From contig PKYZ01000024.1 in assembly GCA_003132865.1 (NCBI GenBank), positions 1 to 13,958 on the forward strand: DNA of 13,958 nt. The letters are read 5' to 3'. Under the pieces are notes generated by a model, which saw only the letters and a list, made by a program, of their open reading frames with translations, ran no database searches and was not told the origin of the DNA. Positions 1 through 5,109 of this stretch are shown here, in pieces. Made by a program: the position numbers and the translations under genes. Within the stretch, counting starts at the first letter, position 1. Each line of letters starts with the position of its first letter. The DNA is from Bryobacterales bacterium. GTDB taxonomy: Bacteria; Acidobacteriota; Terriglobia; Bryobacterales; Bryobacteraceae.

Positions 1-73
1 CAGGTGGGACGGGAAAAGCACCGAAGGAAGCGACCATTGCCCCATCCTCGATCTGGTTGAGGTGTCGGCATGA
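1..73 (+). CDS. 3' end of an unidentified gene
   Basis: The second frame is open from the left edge to a TGA at 71-73 and gives a tail of about 23 residues ending in CPILDLVEVSA. I chose this frame because its stop overlaps the ATG at 70 as ATGA, the junction style used throughout the window. The frame starting at base 1 closes at 58-60 and leaves a gap, so it is less likely. Too little is visible to name a function. Confidence 0.45.
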   Translation, partial: RWDGKSTEGSDHCPILDLVEVSA

Positions 74-360
74 TGAAGAAGACTCCAAAACAAGAGCGGA
101 TTGAGGCACAAGCGCAACAGCCGGCGGTCCCCGCAACATTTTGCCAGAACCGCATGAAGCTTACCAAGGCACAGAGACGAGCCTTGATATGGGCTAGGCG
201 CAAGTATGAGGACGGTCGTGTTCCTCCGTACATGTTCAGGGATTACCGCACGCTTAGCAAGTTGCTGGAGGCTGGATTTATTGAACCGTGGGTCGGGTAC
301 GGAGCACCGATGTATAAGTTAACGCATCACGGTTTGGATGCGCTGGAGAGTAAATCGTGA
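70..360 (+). CDS. Small winged-helix-like protein
   Basis: This encodes 96 residues, starting at ATG 70 (ATG 73 is an alternative) and overlapping the upstream stop. The N-terminal 30 residues are polar and probably disordered. From about residue 31 there is a helix (LTKAQRRALIWARRKYEDG), then RTLSKLLEAGFIEP, then MYKLTHHGLDALES. The order 'helix, TLxxLxxxGFI, Y-LTxxG' matches the recognition helix and beta-wing of MarR/PadR-type winged-helix proteins, which suggests a small DNA-binding or adaptor protein. That function is inferred from pattern only. The stop overlaps the next gene as GTGA, so the two are probably translationally coupled. Confidence 0.75.
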   Translation: MMKKTPKQERIEAQAQQPAVPATFCQNRMKLTKAQRRALIWARRKYEDGRVPPYMFRDYRTLSKLLEAGFIEPWVGYGAPMYKLTHHGLDALESKS

Positions 361-584
361 CGAGAAAGACACTGACGAAAAGCATGGACCTCACCGGACA
401 GGAAGAGACCATCACGGCGATGGATTTCAGGCGGACTCCAGGAGACGTACTTCTTCAGGCTCAGATGGGCAAGCGCTTTAACATCACAAAGAATGGCGTA
501 GTTATTGCTGTACTTAGCGCCCCGGAGCCTAACGCCTTGGAATTGGCTGCCGAGGTTCGCAGAATGCGGATGGTGGGCGCATGA
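357..584 (+). CDS. Phd/YefM-fold antitoxin-like orphan
   Basis: GTG start within GTGA at 357-360; 75 residues. The central stretch, residues 24-56 (DFRRTPGDVLLQAQMGKRFN followed by ITKNGVVIAVLSAPEP), resembles the Phd/YefM fold: a short helix that dimerises, then 'xITKNGxxxAVL'. In that family the protein binds its own promoter and a partner toxin. No toxin lies next to it: the following gene is a tiny basic protein unlike Doc, RelE or PIN toxins. It may be a free-standing phage DNA-binding protein or an anti-abortive-infection antitoxin. The fold call is moderate and the role is unknown. Confidence 0.7.
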   Translation: MTRKTLTKSMDLTGQEETITAMDFRRTPGDVLLQAQMGKRFNITKNGVVIAVLSAPEPNALELAAEVRRMRMVGA

Positions 585-751
585 TCGGGAAAGTGTGGGT
601 GAAACGCGCGGGGGGGTATGACCCAAGGCGTGTTCCCAGCGAGTTAGACACGATAACTGATGTCGTACTTGCGTATCGGCCCAAGCCAAAGTCAAAAGCG
701 TCGAAACGGCGCGCGAGAAAGAAGCGGCAAGCCGATGCAAAGAAAGGCTAG
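581..751 (+). CDS. Small basic protein with ELDxIxDxVLAYxPKxK motif (copy 1)
   Basis: ATG 581 overlaps the previous stop (ATGA); 56 residues ending at TAG 749-751. The N-terminal 18 residues are followed by PSELDTITDVVLAYRPKPK (19-37) and a strongly basic Lys/Arg/Ala tail. The same motif recurs in the gene at 11215-11328 (PPELDRIVDKVLAYHPKEK plus a basic tail), so the two are paralogues within this genome. The short amphipathic helix and basic tail suggest nucleic-acid binding, but no function can be assigned. Confidence 0.65.
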   Translation: MIGKVWVKRAGGYDPRRVPSELDTITDVVLAYRPKPKSKASKRRARKKRQADAKKG

Positions 752-802
752 CGGGAGTCATGTATATAAATCCCCAATGAATCTGGAGAAGAGGTCGGCC
801 CG
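752..802 (+). other. Intergenic gap with two linked micro-ORFs
   Basis: No full gene fits here. An ATG at 760 reads MYINPQ and stops at 778-780, overlapping an ATG at 777. That one reads MNLEKRSAR and stops at 804-806, overlapping the ATG of the next gene at 803. A TATAAA at 765-770 resembles a -10 box lying 6 nt before ATG 777, but I see no matching -35 box. The micro-ORFs could be a leader that couples translation across the gap, or chance. Confidence 0.3.
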
Positions 803-955
803 ATGAGCGTGAACAGCGACAACATCGCGGCCATTATTCCGCTTGAACGGAGCGGCATTGCCTTCTCCGTTTTACGGACAACGGATTGCAGAGTGCTCTG
901 GACGATGGAAACGCTGGAGCAAATCGAGGCGAAGATGAAGCAGGCGCGAACATGA
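803..955 (+). CDS. Hypothetical protein, 50 residues
   Basis: ATG 803 is preceded by GAGG-type purines at about 787-793 and the ORF ends in TGA 953-955, overlapping the next ATG (952). The sequence begins MSVNSDNIAAIIPLERSGIA, then a short beta-like stretch (FSVLRTTDCRVLW), and closes with an amphipathic helix (METLEQIEAKMKQART). I do not recognise a family. Its last residues, KQAR, are encoded by the same 12 bases that end the HAD gene. Confidence 0.55.
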   Translation: MSVNSDNIAAIIPLERSGIAFSVLRTTDCRVLWTMETLEQIEAKMKQART

Positions 956-1359
956 ACGGATGGATAGGAGTAGACCTTGACGGCACGCTTGCCGAATATA
1001 ACGGCTGGGTGAGCGAGGAGCATATTGGCGCCCCGATAGGCCCGATGTTAACGCGCGTGCGCCAGTGGATCGCGGAAGGCAAAGACGTGAGAATCTTCAC
1101 TGCTAGGGTGGATGGCGGGGAAGTCGCCATCGCTATGGGTAATCAAGCCGGAGAGCGGTATAGAGACGTCCAGCGTATTCGCGGTTTTATTGAGAACTGG
1201 TGCATTGCTCACGTTGGGTGTGTGCTGCCTATCACCAACAAAAAAGATTACGGGATGATCGAATTATGGGACGACAGGTGCGTTCAGGTTGTCCCAAATA
1301 CCGGCCTTACTTTGATGGAGGCGCTAGTCAAGCAGGCGCGAGAGGCGGGAACGCCGTGA
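952..1359 (+). CDS. HAD-superfamily phosphatase, phage type
   Basis: 135 residues from ATG 952. All four HAD motifs can be read: motif I DLDGT (Asp8, Asp10), motif II Thr50 in IFTARV, motif III lysine in TNKKD (97-98) and motif IV Asp107-Asp108 in ELWDDR. Asp8 would form the phospho-aspartate and Asp10 would act as acid/base. The short length with little cap resembles the compact HAD proteins common in phage genomes, which probably act on nucleotides or polynucleotide ends; the substrate is unknown. An upstream in-frame extension exists, but ATG 952 sits in an ATGA overlap and begins directly at the first strand (GWIGVDLDGT), so it is preferred. Confidence 0.9.
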   Translation: MNGWIGVDLDGTLAEYNGWVSEEHIGAPIGPMLTRVRQWIAEGKDVRIFTARVDGGEVAIAMGNQAGERYRDVQRIRGFIENWCIAHVGCVLPITNKKDYGMIELWDDRCVQVVPNTGLTLMEALVKQAREAGTP

Positions 1360-1529
1360 GTAAATCATTCAAGATTGCGGGGGTTTTCGGATGGCTGGCG
1401 GTGGGTTTAATGGTGACAGCGGCGGGGATGGAACCTAACTCAGTCCGGAGAGCAACAGAATGGACTGAGGCCGGTCTTTACGTGGTGGCCCTTGGAGCAT
1501 TTATCTACAGCCAGCGAGGAAAATCGTGA
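1356..1529 (+). CDS. Small two-span membrane protein
   Basis: GTG 1356 overlaps the HAD stop; 57 residues. There are two hydrophobic segments, about residues 6-23 (KIAGVFGWLAVGLMVTAAG) and 40-52 (AGLYVVALGAFIY), separated by a charged loop containing RRATEWTE. This is the shape of a small helical-hairpin inner-membrane protein. No family is recognised. The bases just before the GTG form GGCG-GGAA-CGCC, a potential tetraloop hairpin also seen before the gene at 1693. Confidence 0.6.
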   Translation: MSKSFKIAGVFGWLAVGLMVTAAGMEPNSVRRATEWTEAGLYVVALGAFIYSQRGKS

Positions 1530-1696
1530 CCTACGAAGTGCGGGCGACATTCACACTGGACGCCGACAGCAAGCAAGAGGCTTTGCAAATGGTCTCGGCT
1601 TGTATCGAATGCTGGGACGAACAAAGCGGCATCGCCAATCTGCAAGGCGTTGGCGGCGCGCAGGGTTATGTCACGATCAAGGCGGAAACGCCGTGA
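1526..1696 (+). CDS. Hypothetical small alpha/beta protein
   Basis: GTG 1526 overlaps the previous stop; 56 residues. The protein runs beta strand (TYEVRATFTLDA), helix (DSKQEALQMVSACIECW), beta strand (GYVTIKAETP). This beta-alpha-beta layout with an acidic loop is common in tiny phage proteins. Cys26 and Cys29 are three residues apart, but a second pair is missing, so zinc binding is not supported. Function unknown. Confidence 0.6.
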   Translation: MTYEVRATFTLDADSKQEALQMVSACIECWDEQSGIANLQGVGGAQGYVTIKAETP

Positions 1697-1956
1697 GCAC
1701 TCAACCAAAGCCCGAATATAGTTTCAAATTCGACAAGGCGAAAAACACCTGGGTGTGCTGCGTCCATGGCGAGGTGGACTTCACTGGCTGGATTCCCTGC
1801 TGGGCTGGCTGTGATGGAGGCTTCTTCGATGATTACGAGGAAGATCCGCTTATGTATGATCCCGGAGACATGTCGCCATGCCGAGAGTGCCGCGGCAAAG
1901 GAGGCTGGAGAGTCTGCGGAGAATGCGTGGCTGACAATCCTGATGTCGAATGGTAG
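1693..1956 (+). CDS. Zinc-knuckle phage protein (CxxCxGxGxxxxCxxC)
   Basis: GTG 1693 overlaps the previous stop; 87 residues. The central part is Trp/Gly/Asp-rich (PCWAGCDGGFFDDYEEDP, residues 35-52), and the C-terminus has Cys63, Cys66, Cys75 and Cys78 in CRECRGKGGWRVCGEC. This is the spacing of a DnaJ-like zinc knuckle. Proteins with a 'GC-DGxFDDYEEDP' block followed by such a knuckle are common in phage accessory regions; their role is not established. Structural zinc binding is a reasonable inference. The GTG is preceded by a GGCG-GAAA-CGCC potential hairpin. Confidence 0.7.
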   Translation: MSTQPKPEYSFKFDKAKNTWVCCVHGEVDFTGWIPCWAGCDGGFFDDYEEDPLMYDPGDMSPCRECRGKGGWRVCGECVADNPDVEW

Positions 1957-2152
1957 CCACAACCGACCGGGTGACCCTCCCCGTGCAGATCCGTCACCAT
2001 CCGCGACCGACCGGATCCTCCCGCTCAGCACGCGAGAGCGCCGCGAGATGGCCCGCGCGATCGCGCTAGAGACGCTGATGCGCAGCATGGAACCGCGAGA
2101 GGCGCGTGTGGTTGGGAGACATCCCGATGTTCTAGACAGCGAGGAGGCGTGA
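1943..2152 (+). CDS. Hypothetical protein, polar, 69 residues
   Basis: ATG 1943 lies 14 bases inside the end of the previous gene. The frame stays open further upstream, but the ATG nearest the gene junction is the most plausible start. The N-terminal 25 residues are Pro/Asp/Arg-rich and probably disordered. Residues 28-56 form a helix (LSTRERREMARAIALETLMR, then SMEPREARV). No clear ribosome binding site is visible, so the start is uncertain. The stop at 2150-2152 abuts the next ATG at 2153. Confidence 0.5.
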   Translation: MSNGSHNRPGDPPRADPSPSATDRILPLSTRERREMARAIALETLMRSMEPREARVVGRHPDVLDSEEA

Positions 2153-2455
2153 ATGCCAAAGAGAATACAACGCAAGCGAACGCGCGGCTACAAGCTACCC
2201 CCAAATACAGTCTGCGTGACCAGGCCGAGTAAGTGGGGTAATCCGTTCAGAGTCGGAGATACCTGCGGCGCCGTCGTAATAACGAATGCTCAGATGGCTG
2301 TGGATCTGCATCGCGACATGGTGCTCGATATTTTCTGCGCCTATGATTTTCGCCTGCGGCTTCGCAAAGAACTGCGCGGTAAGAATTTGGCCTGCTGGTG
2401 TAAAGTCGGGACTCCCTGTCATGCAGATATCCTTCTCCGAATTGCAAACTCGTGA
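2153..2455 (+). CDS. DUF4326-family protein
   Basis: 100 residues with a strong ribosome binding site (GAGGAGG, 2141-2147). Two blocks typical of DUF4326 are present: near the N-terminus TRPSKWGNPF (residues 23-32), and near the C-terminus LRGKNLACWCKVGTPCHADI (74-93), with WCK and PCHAD. Members occur in many phages and bacteria and consist of this single domain of about 90-110 residues. The conserved Cys/His residues suggest metal or nucleotide chemistry, but the biochemical role is not known to me. Confidence 0.85.
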   Translation: MPKRIQRKRTRGYKLPPNTVCVTRPSKWGNPFRVGDTCGAVVITNAQMAVDLHRDMVLDIFCAYDFRLRLRKELRGKNLACWCKVGTPCHADILLRIANS

Positions 2456-2473
2456 CTAGGGCAGTTTTTATAT

Positions 2474-2635
2474 ATGAAAATCACCGAAGAATCACTCGAA
2501 TGTTCCGAATGCTCATGGCGCGGCTACGAGAGGGACGCTATCCCGCGTCGATACGGGGAGGATGACGCTTGGTACGAGTGCCCAGCCTGCCACGCCGGGT
2601 GCGCGCACTTCCCGCTGGATGAGCTAGACGCCTGA
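2474..2635 (+). CDS. Small zinc-ribbon protein
   Basis: 53 residues, ATG 2474 to TGA 2633-2635, with the stop sharing a base with the next ATG (2635). Cys10-x-x-Cys13 and Cys36-x-x-Cys39 (plus His40 and Cys43) make a classic two-knuckle zinc ribbon in a protein rich in acidic and aromatic residues. The upstream bases are T-rich and give no clear Shine-Dalgarno. It is probably a small nucleic-acid or protein adaptor; the exact role is unknown. Confidence 0.6.
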   Translation: MKITEESLECSECSWRGYERDAIPRRYGEDDAWYECPACHAGCAHFPLDELDA

Positions 2636-2901
2636 TGTACAGCGAAAGCCATTGGCGAAATAGCGCGGCCCCCATCATCGCCAAGGTGCTGGAGGAGACG
2701 CGCGACGAACCAGAGAAGATCATCAAAGCGCGGCTACGCGATGCCTACCCGTTCGGGCAAAGGAAATACCATCCGTATCAAATCTGGTGCTCTGAGGTTG
2801 CAATCCAGCGTGGCAAGAAGCCAAAGCTCGGCACGTTCGGGGCTAAAACCAAAGCAGTCAAGGAAGCACTGATTGTGGCCGGCCAACAGGATTTGTTCTA
2901 G
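2635..2901 (+). CDS. Conserved phage protein with YPFGxRxYHPYQIW motif
   Basis: 88 residues from ATG 2635. The N-terminal half is helical (PIIAKVLEETRDEPEKIIKA), followed by AYPFGQRKYHPYQIWCSEV (37-55) and a basic helical tail ending in QQDLF. The 'YPFG-R-YHPY-IW' block is a pattern I associate with small phage proteins of unknown function, often near replication or recombination genes. The positive charge and aromatic core fit DNA binding, but this is a guess. It is the last gene before the promoter at 2937. Confidence 0.65.
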   Translation: MYSESHWRNSAAPIIAKVLEETRDEPEKIIKARLRDAYPFGQRKYHPYQIWCSEVAIQRGKKPKLGTFGAKTKAVKEALIVAGQQDLF

Positions 2902-2936
2902 CGCGGCGCGGGAACGCCGAGGACGCAAGATTTCGC

Positions 2937-2971
2937 TTGACAAACCGATTTTAAATCGTTTAATCTCATTT
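2937..2971 (+). promoter_or_regulatory. Sigma70-like promoter with palindrome in spacer
   Basis: TTGACA at 2937-2942, a 16-bp spacer, then TTTAAT at 2959-2964. The spacer holds an inverted repeat, CGATTT-T-AAATCG (2946-2958), well placed for a repressor. The predicted start of transcription, about 2971, is only about 4 nt before the ATG at 2975, so the message would be almost leaderless. Confidence 0.7.
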
Positions 2972-2974
2972 TAG

Positions 2975-3145
2975 ATGAAACCAGAAGACACGATTAGCAC
3001 GGTGCTTGTCAGGGTCCCCACCAAGCTACACTTAGGGGCGAAGCGGATCGCCGGCGGTAGGGGCGTTAAACTTGCCGTGGTATATGCTGAGGCGCTGGCG
3101 CTGTTGCTGAAAGAGCGGCGCGCGCTGGAAGGCGGGAGGCAATGA
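2975..3145 (+). CDS. Probable ribbon-helix-helix regulator
   Basis: 56 residues. STVLVRVPTKLHLGAKRIA (8-26) reads as a beta strand followed by a helix, and GVKLAVVYAEALALLLKERR (30-49) as a second helix. This is the Arc/MetJ/ParD ribbon-helix-helix order. It is the first gene after a promoter carrying a palindrome, which suits an autorepressor; both the fold and the target are inferred. It has no Shine-Dalgarno before ATG 2975 and would be expressed from a near-leaderless message. The stop overlaps the next ATG (ATGA). Confidence 0.65.
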   Translation: MKPEDTISTVLVRVPTKLHLGAKRIAGGRGVKLAVVYAEALALLLKERRALEGGRQ

Positions 3146-3420
3146 AGGATTGGGACTGGGAAGACACGTGGCAATTGCTGTGCGTTATAGCCCTAGCGGC
3201 GCTGATGGCATTCCTGGTTACCCTGGTTATCAGCCCGAAAGCGGTGGACGATTACTACCTTTCTCGGGGTGGTTCCAGCAACTTGGACGTTGGAACCTGC
3301 GTGTATGCGCATTGGACGTGGCACACGGACGAGAAAGCGTACTGTACCAACGACGCCGCGCAAGCCGTGGACCTGCTTGCAAAACTAAAAGCTACGCTCA
3401 ACACGAAAGGCGCAAAATGA
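3142..3420 (+). CDS. Single-span membrane protein
   Basis: 92 residues. There is a short acidic/aromatic N-terminus (MKDWDWEDTW), one strong transmembrane helix (residues 11-30) and then a soluble domain containing Cys53 and Cys68 in GTCVYAHWTWHTDEKAYC, which could form a disulfide outside the cytoplasm. A small membrane-anchored protein with a two-cysteine domain of this kind is frequent in phage accessory regions; its role is unknown. GGGAGG at 3133-3138 is the ribosome binding site. Confidence 0.7.
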   Translation: MKDWDWEDTWQLLCVIALAALMAFLVTLVISPKAVDDYYLSRGGSSNLDVGTCVYAHWTWHTDEKAYCTNDAAQAVDLLAKLKATLNTKGAK

Positions 3421-3632
3421 GTGGGTTAAACACACGCGAGAAACAACCGGCCACCAAAGCGCAGCTCCGCGAGGAGATACGGCAACTGCGCGTAGTCGGA
3501 GCGCAAATGGCGAATCTTTGCTACAACTGGGGCCAGCGCGGTTTCGTGGAGATTCGAGAAAGCGATTGCGAGATGCTGAAGGAACTACAGACGGAGTGGG
3601 ACGCGATCAAGAGAGCGGAGAAAGCAGCATGA
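3417..3632 (+). CDS. Small coiled-coil protein
   Basis: 71 residues, ATG 3417 in an ATGA overlap. It is nearly all helix and charged: KAQLREEIRQLRVVGAQMAN (14-33) and then SDCEMLKELQTEWDAIKRAE (49-68). A short central break (CYNWGQRGFVEIRE) would let the two helices pack as a hairpin. No family is recognised. Confidence 0.65.
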   Translation: MSGLNTREKQPATKAQLREEIRQLRVVGAQMANLCYNWGQRGFVEIRESDCEMLKELQTEWDAIKRAEKAA

Positions 3633-3871
3633 GCGAAACCCACAAAGAGCAGATCGCCCGCGTGGAGATGGCGGCCAGTGATCGCGACACTTGGGATCTC
3701 AGCGACAATGACGTGCTGGCGCTGAAGGCGGTGCTGGAAGATCGCGCAGCGCTGCTGGCCGCGTGCGCTTCGGCTAGCCAGTGTGAGGGACTCCAGAATT
3801 GGGGCGGCGGGCGTTCACTAGCGCTTGAAGAAGTACGTGAGGCTATCGACAGAGCGGAGGGACGAAAATGA
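3629..3871 (+). CDS. Hypothetical helical protein with WDLSxNDV motif
   Basis: 80 residues, ATG 3629 in an ATGA overlap. WDLSDNDVLALKAVLEDRAA (22-41) is a motif seen in small phage proteins, followed by LLAACASASQCEGLQ and a C-terminal helix (LALEEVREAIDRAEGRK). Probably cytoplasmic and helical; role unknown. Confidence 0.65.
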   Translation: MSETHKEQIARVEMAASDRDTWDLSDNDVLALKAVLEDRAALLAACASASQCEGLQNWGGGRSLALEEVREAIDRAEGRK

Positions 3872-4086
3872 GTATCGAACTGACCGAGTTGGACATCGTG
3901 GTGCTGGCAGAGCGCGTCCCACATTCCTGTACCGAGAATTTGGAATGGCGGGAAGCAACCAGCGTCGAACCTCACGGCGAGCACTTCGATGATGCGGGAT
4001 GGGCCTGCGCTATCTGTGGCGAGGTGTACAGCTTGGAAGAACTGGCGGCGGTGGCTGAGAGAATGGAGGGCGGTCATGAAGATTGA
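3868..4086 (+). CDS. Small acidic Cys/His protein
   Basis: 72 residues, ATG 3868 overlapping the previous stop. Cys21, His37, His40, Cys48 and Cys51 (CAIC) could together bind one zinc, as in a short treble-clef or knuckle. The C-terminal part is an amphipathic helix (SLEELAAVAERMEGG). No family is recognised. Confidence 0.6.
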   Translation: MSIELTELDIVVLAERVPHSCTENLEWREATSVEPHGEHFDDAGWACAICGEVYSLEELAAVAERMEGGHED

Positions 4087-4327
4087 GGTTGTGAATATTC
4101 CCGACAAGCGCACCGTTTCCTGGGCGGAATTGGCGAAGAGCATTGCCGGTCTCGCTCCAGGAAAGGCGGCAAAGATTCTAATCAAGGACTTGTCGCAAGC
4201 CAAAACAAAGCAATCCGCTCAATCTGTCATTTACTCTTGTCTGCAACGGTACGGGTTATCGATCGACACGCACACTGAAGGCGAATACATCTACATTTCG
4301 AACAGGAGGAGTGATGCTCAGAAATAG
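4076..4327 (+). CDS. Hypothetical alpha/beta protein
   Basis: 83 residues from ATG 4076, which lies 11 bases inside the previous gene and follows purine-rich GGAGGG (4063-4068). The protein begins with a beta strand (MKIEVVNIPD), then a helical region with several lysines (SWAELAKSIAGLAPGKAAKI), then QSAQSVIYSCLQRYGLSIDT and a beta-like end (TEGEYIYISNRR). The closing 'RYGLSIDTHTEGEYIYISN' has the look of a wing or small DNA-binding sheet. Function not identified. Confidence 0.6.
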   Translation: MKIEVVNIPDKRTVSWAELAKSIAGLAPGKAAKILIKDLSQAKTKQSAQSVIYSCLQRYGLSIDTHTEGEYIYISNRRSDAQK

Positions 4328-4631
4328 AACGGAGATCCCGCTGCTAGATGAGCTTTATCCGCTTCGTCAGCGCGACGGTGACGAAGCGCGCGAGGACGAA
4401 GAGGCGATCGAGGAACGGGAGAGCTTCGAAGACGATCTGGACGACGACTACGTGCCTGGATTTGATGATGAGGAGACCGATGACCCTGACAAGGAATGCC
4501 TAATGTGCAAGAAGATCAGAGACGAACACAGTGGTTTCGGGCCGTCGCACAACGGCTCACGCTTCTGTGAGTCTGGTTCTATCGCATCAGGCGGAAAGAG
4601 ATCGCACTGCACGTGCGATATGTGCTTCTAA
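4314..4631 (+). CDS. Acidic protein with C-terminal cysteine cluster
   Basis: 105 residues. ATG 4314 is preferred over GTG 4311 because AGGAGG (4304-4309) is a better distance from it. Residues 20-60 are extremely acidic (long Asp/Glu runs, almost no hydrophobics) and probably disordered or DNA-mimicking in charge. The C-terminus has Cys62, Cys65, Cys85, Cys99, Cys101 and Cys104, enough for one or two zinc sites. The combination resembles no family I can name. Inhibition of a DNA-binding host protein by charge mimicry is possible but unproven. Confidence 0.65.
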   Translation: MLRNRTEIPLLDELYPLRQRDGDEAREDEEAIEERESFEDDLDDDYVPGFDDEETDDPDKECLMCKKIRDEHSGFGPSHNGSRFCESGSIASGGKRSHCTCDMCF

Positions 4632-4822
4632 TGAGCAGACCAAAGACTAATCCCGACGAAACGATACTTATCTATTTCATGGACGCGCCGCTGCTCGAAG
4701 CCGAGCGCCTGATGCGGCTGATACGCGCGGTGCTCCACAAGCGCTCCGGCAGCGGCGCTGCCGCGCCCCGAAAGCGCCGCAAGGACCAGGGGGCGCCACA
4801 GGCGGAGGGCGAGACGAAGTGA
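4631..4822 (+). CDS. Hypothetical protein with basic tail
   Basis: 63 residues, start overlapping the previous stop (TAATG). An N-terminal helical part (APLLEAERLMRLIRAVLHKR) is followed by a low-complexity tail of Ser/Gly/Ala and a run of Lys/Arg (PRKRRKDQ). It may bind nucleic acid. A GC palindrome at 4747-4763 lies within the coding sequence and is explained by the Ser-Gly-Ala codons. Confidence 0.55.
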   Translation: MSRPKTNPDETILIYFMDAPLLEAERLMRLIRAVLHKRSGSGAAAPRKRRKDQGAPQAEGETK

Positions 4823-5109
4823 GCGCGCAAGAACTGGGCGTCAGTCAGTCCGACGTGAACGAACTACGCCTCCAGGCCGGGCGGATGAAGAAGGCCACGG
4901 CGGTGGCCAACGTTGTGCTCAATCACGCCGTCAACCAAGCGCTTTGCGTGCTCGAAACGCTCACCGATGAAGAGTGGTACAGCCTCTGCGTAGAAGCCAA
5001 ACATACTAACCGTGAAAAGAAGCCTCCATCCGCAGAGTCACGGGCGATGGTAATCAAGATTTTGAGGAGCGCAAAGTGCCAGACACCGAACCAATGCGCC
5101 AGCAGATGA
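4819..5109 (+). CDS. Hypothetical helical protein
   Basis: 96 residues, GTG 4819 overlapping the previous stop (GTGA). Mostly helical: VSQSDVNELRLQAGRMKKAT (8-27), VANVVLNHAVNQALCVLETL (29-48), then DEEWYSLCVEA. Its last 34 bases overlap the start of the nuclease gene, so it is probably coupled to the recombination module. No family is recognised. Confidence 0.6.
   Translation: MSAQELGVSQSDVNELRLQAGRMKKATAVANVVLNHAVNQALCVLETLTDEEWYSLCVEAKHTNREKKPPSAESRAMVIKILRSAKCQTPNQCASR

Noticed and set aside
2442..2471. Possible promoter (TTGCAA and TTTTAT) before the zinc ribbon gene at 2474
   Set aside because: The -10-like sequence would end only 2 nt from the ATG, so transcription would start inside the gene; the T-run explains the resemblance.
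4747..4763. GC-rich palindrome CGGCAGC-GGC-GCTGCCG
   Set aside because: Lies in the coding sequence for Ser-Gly-Ala repeats and has no T-run, so it is not a good terminator or operator.
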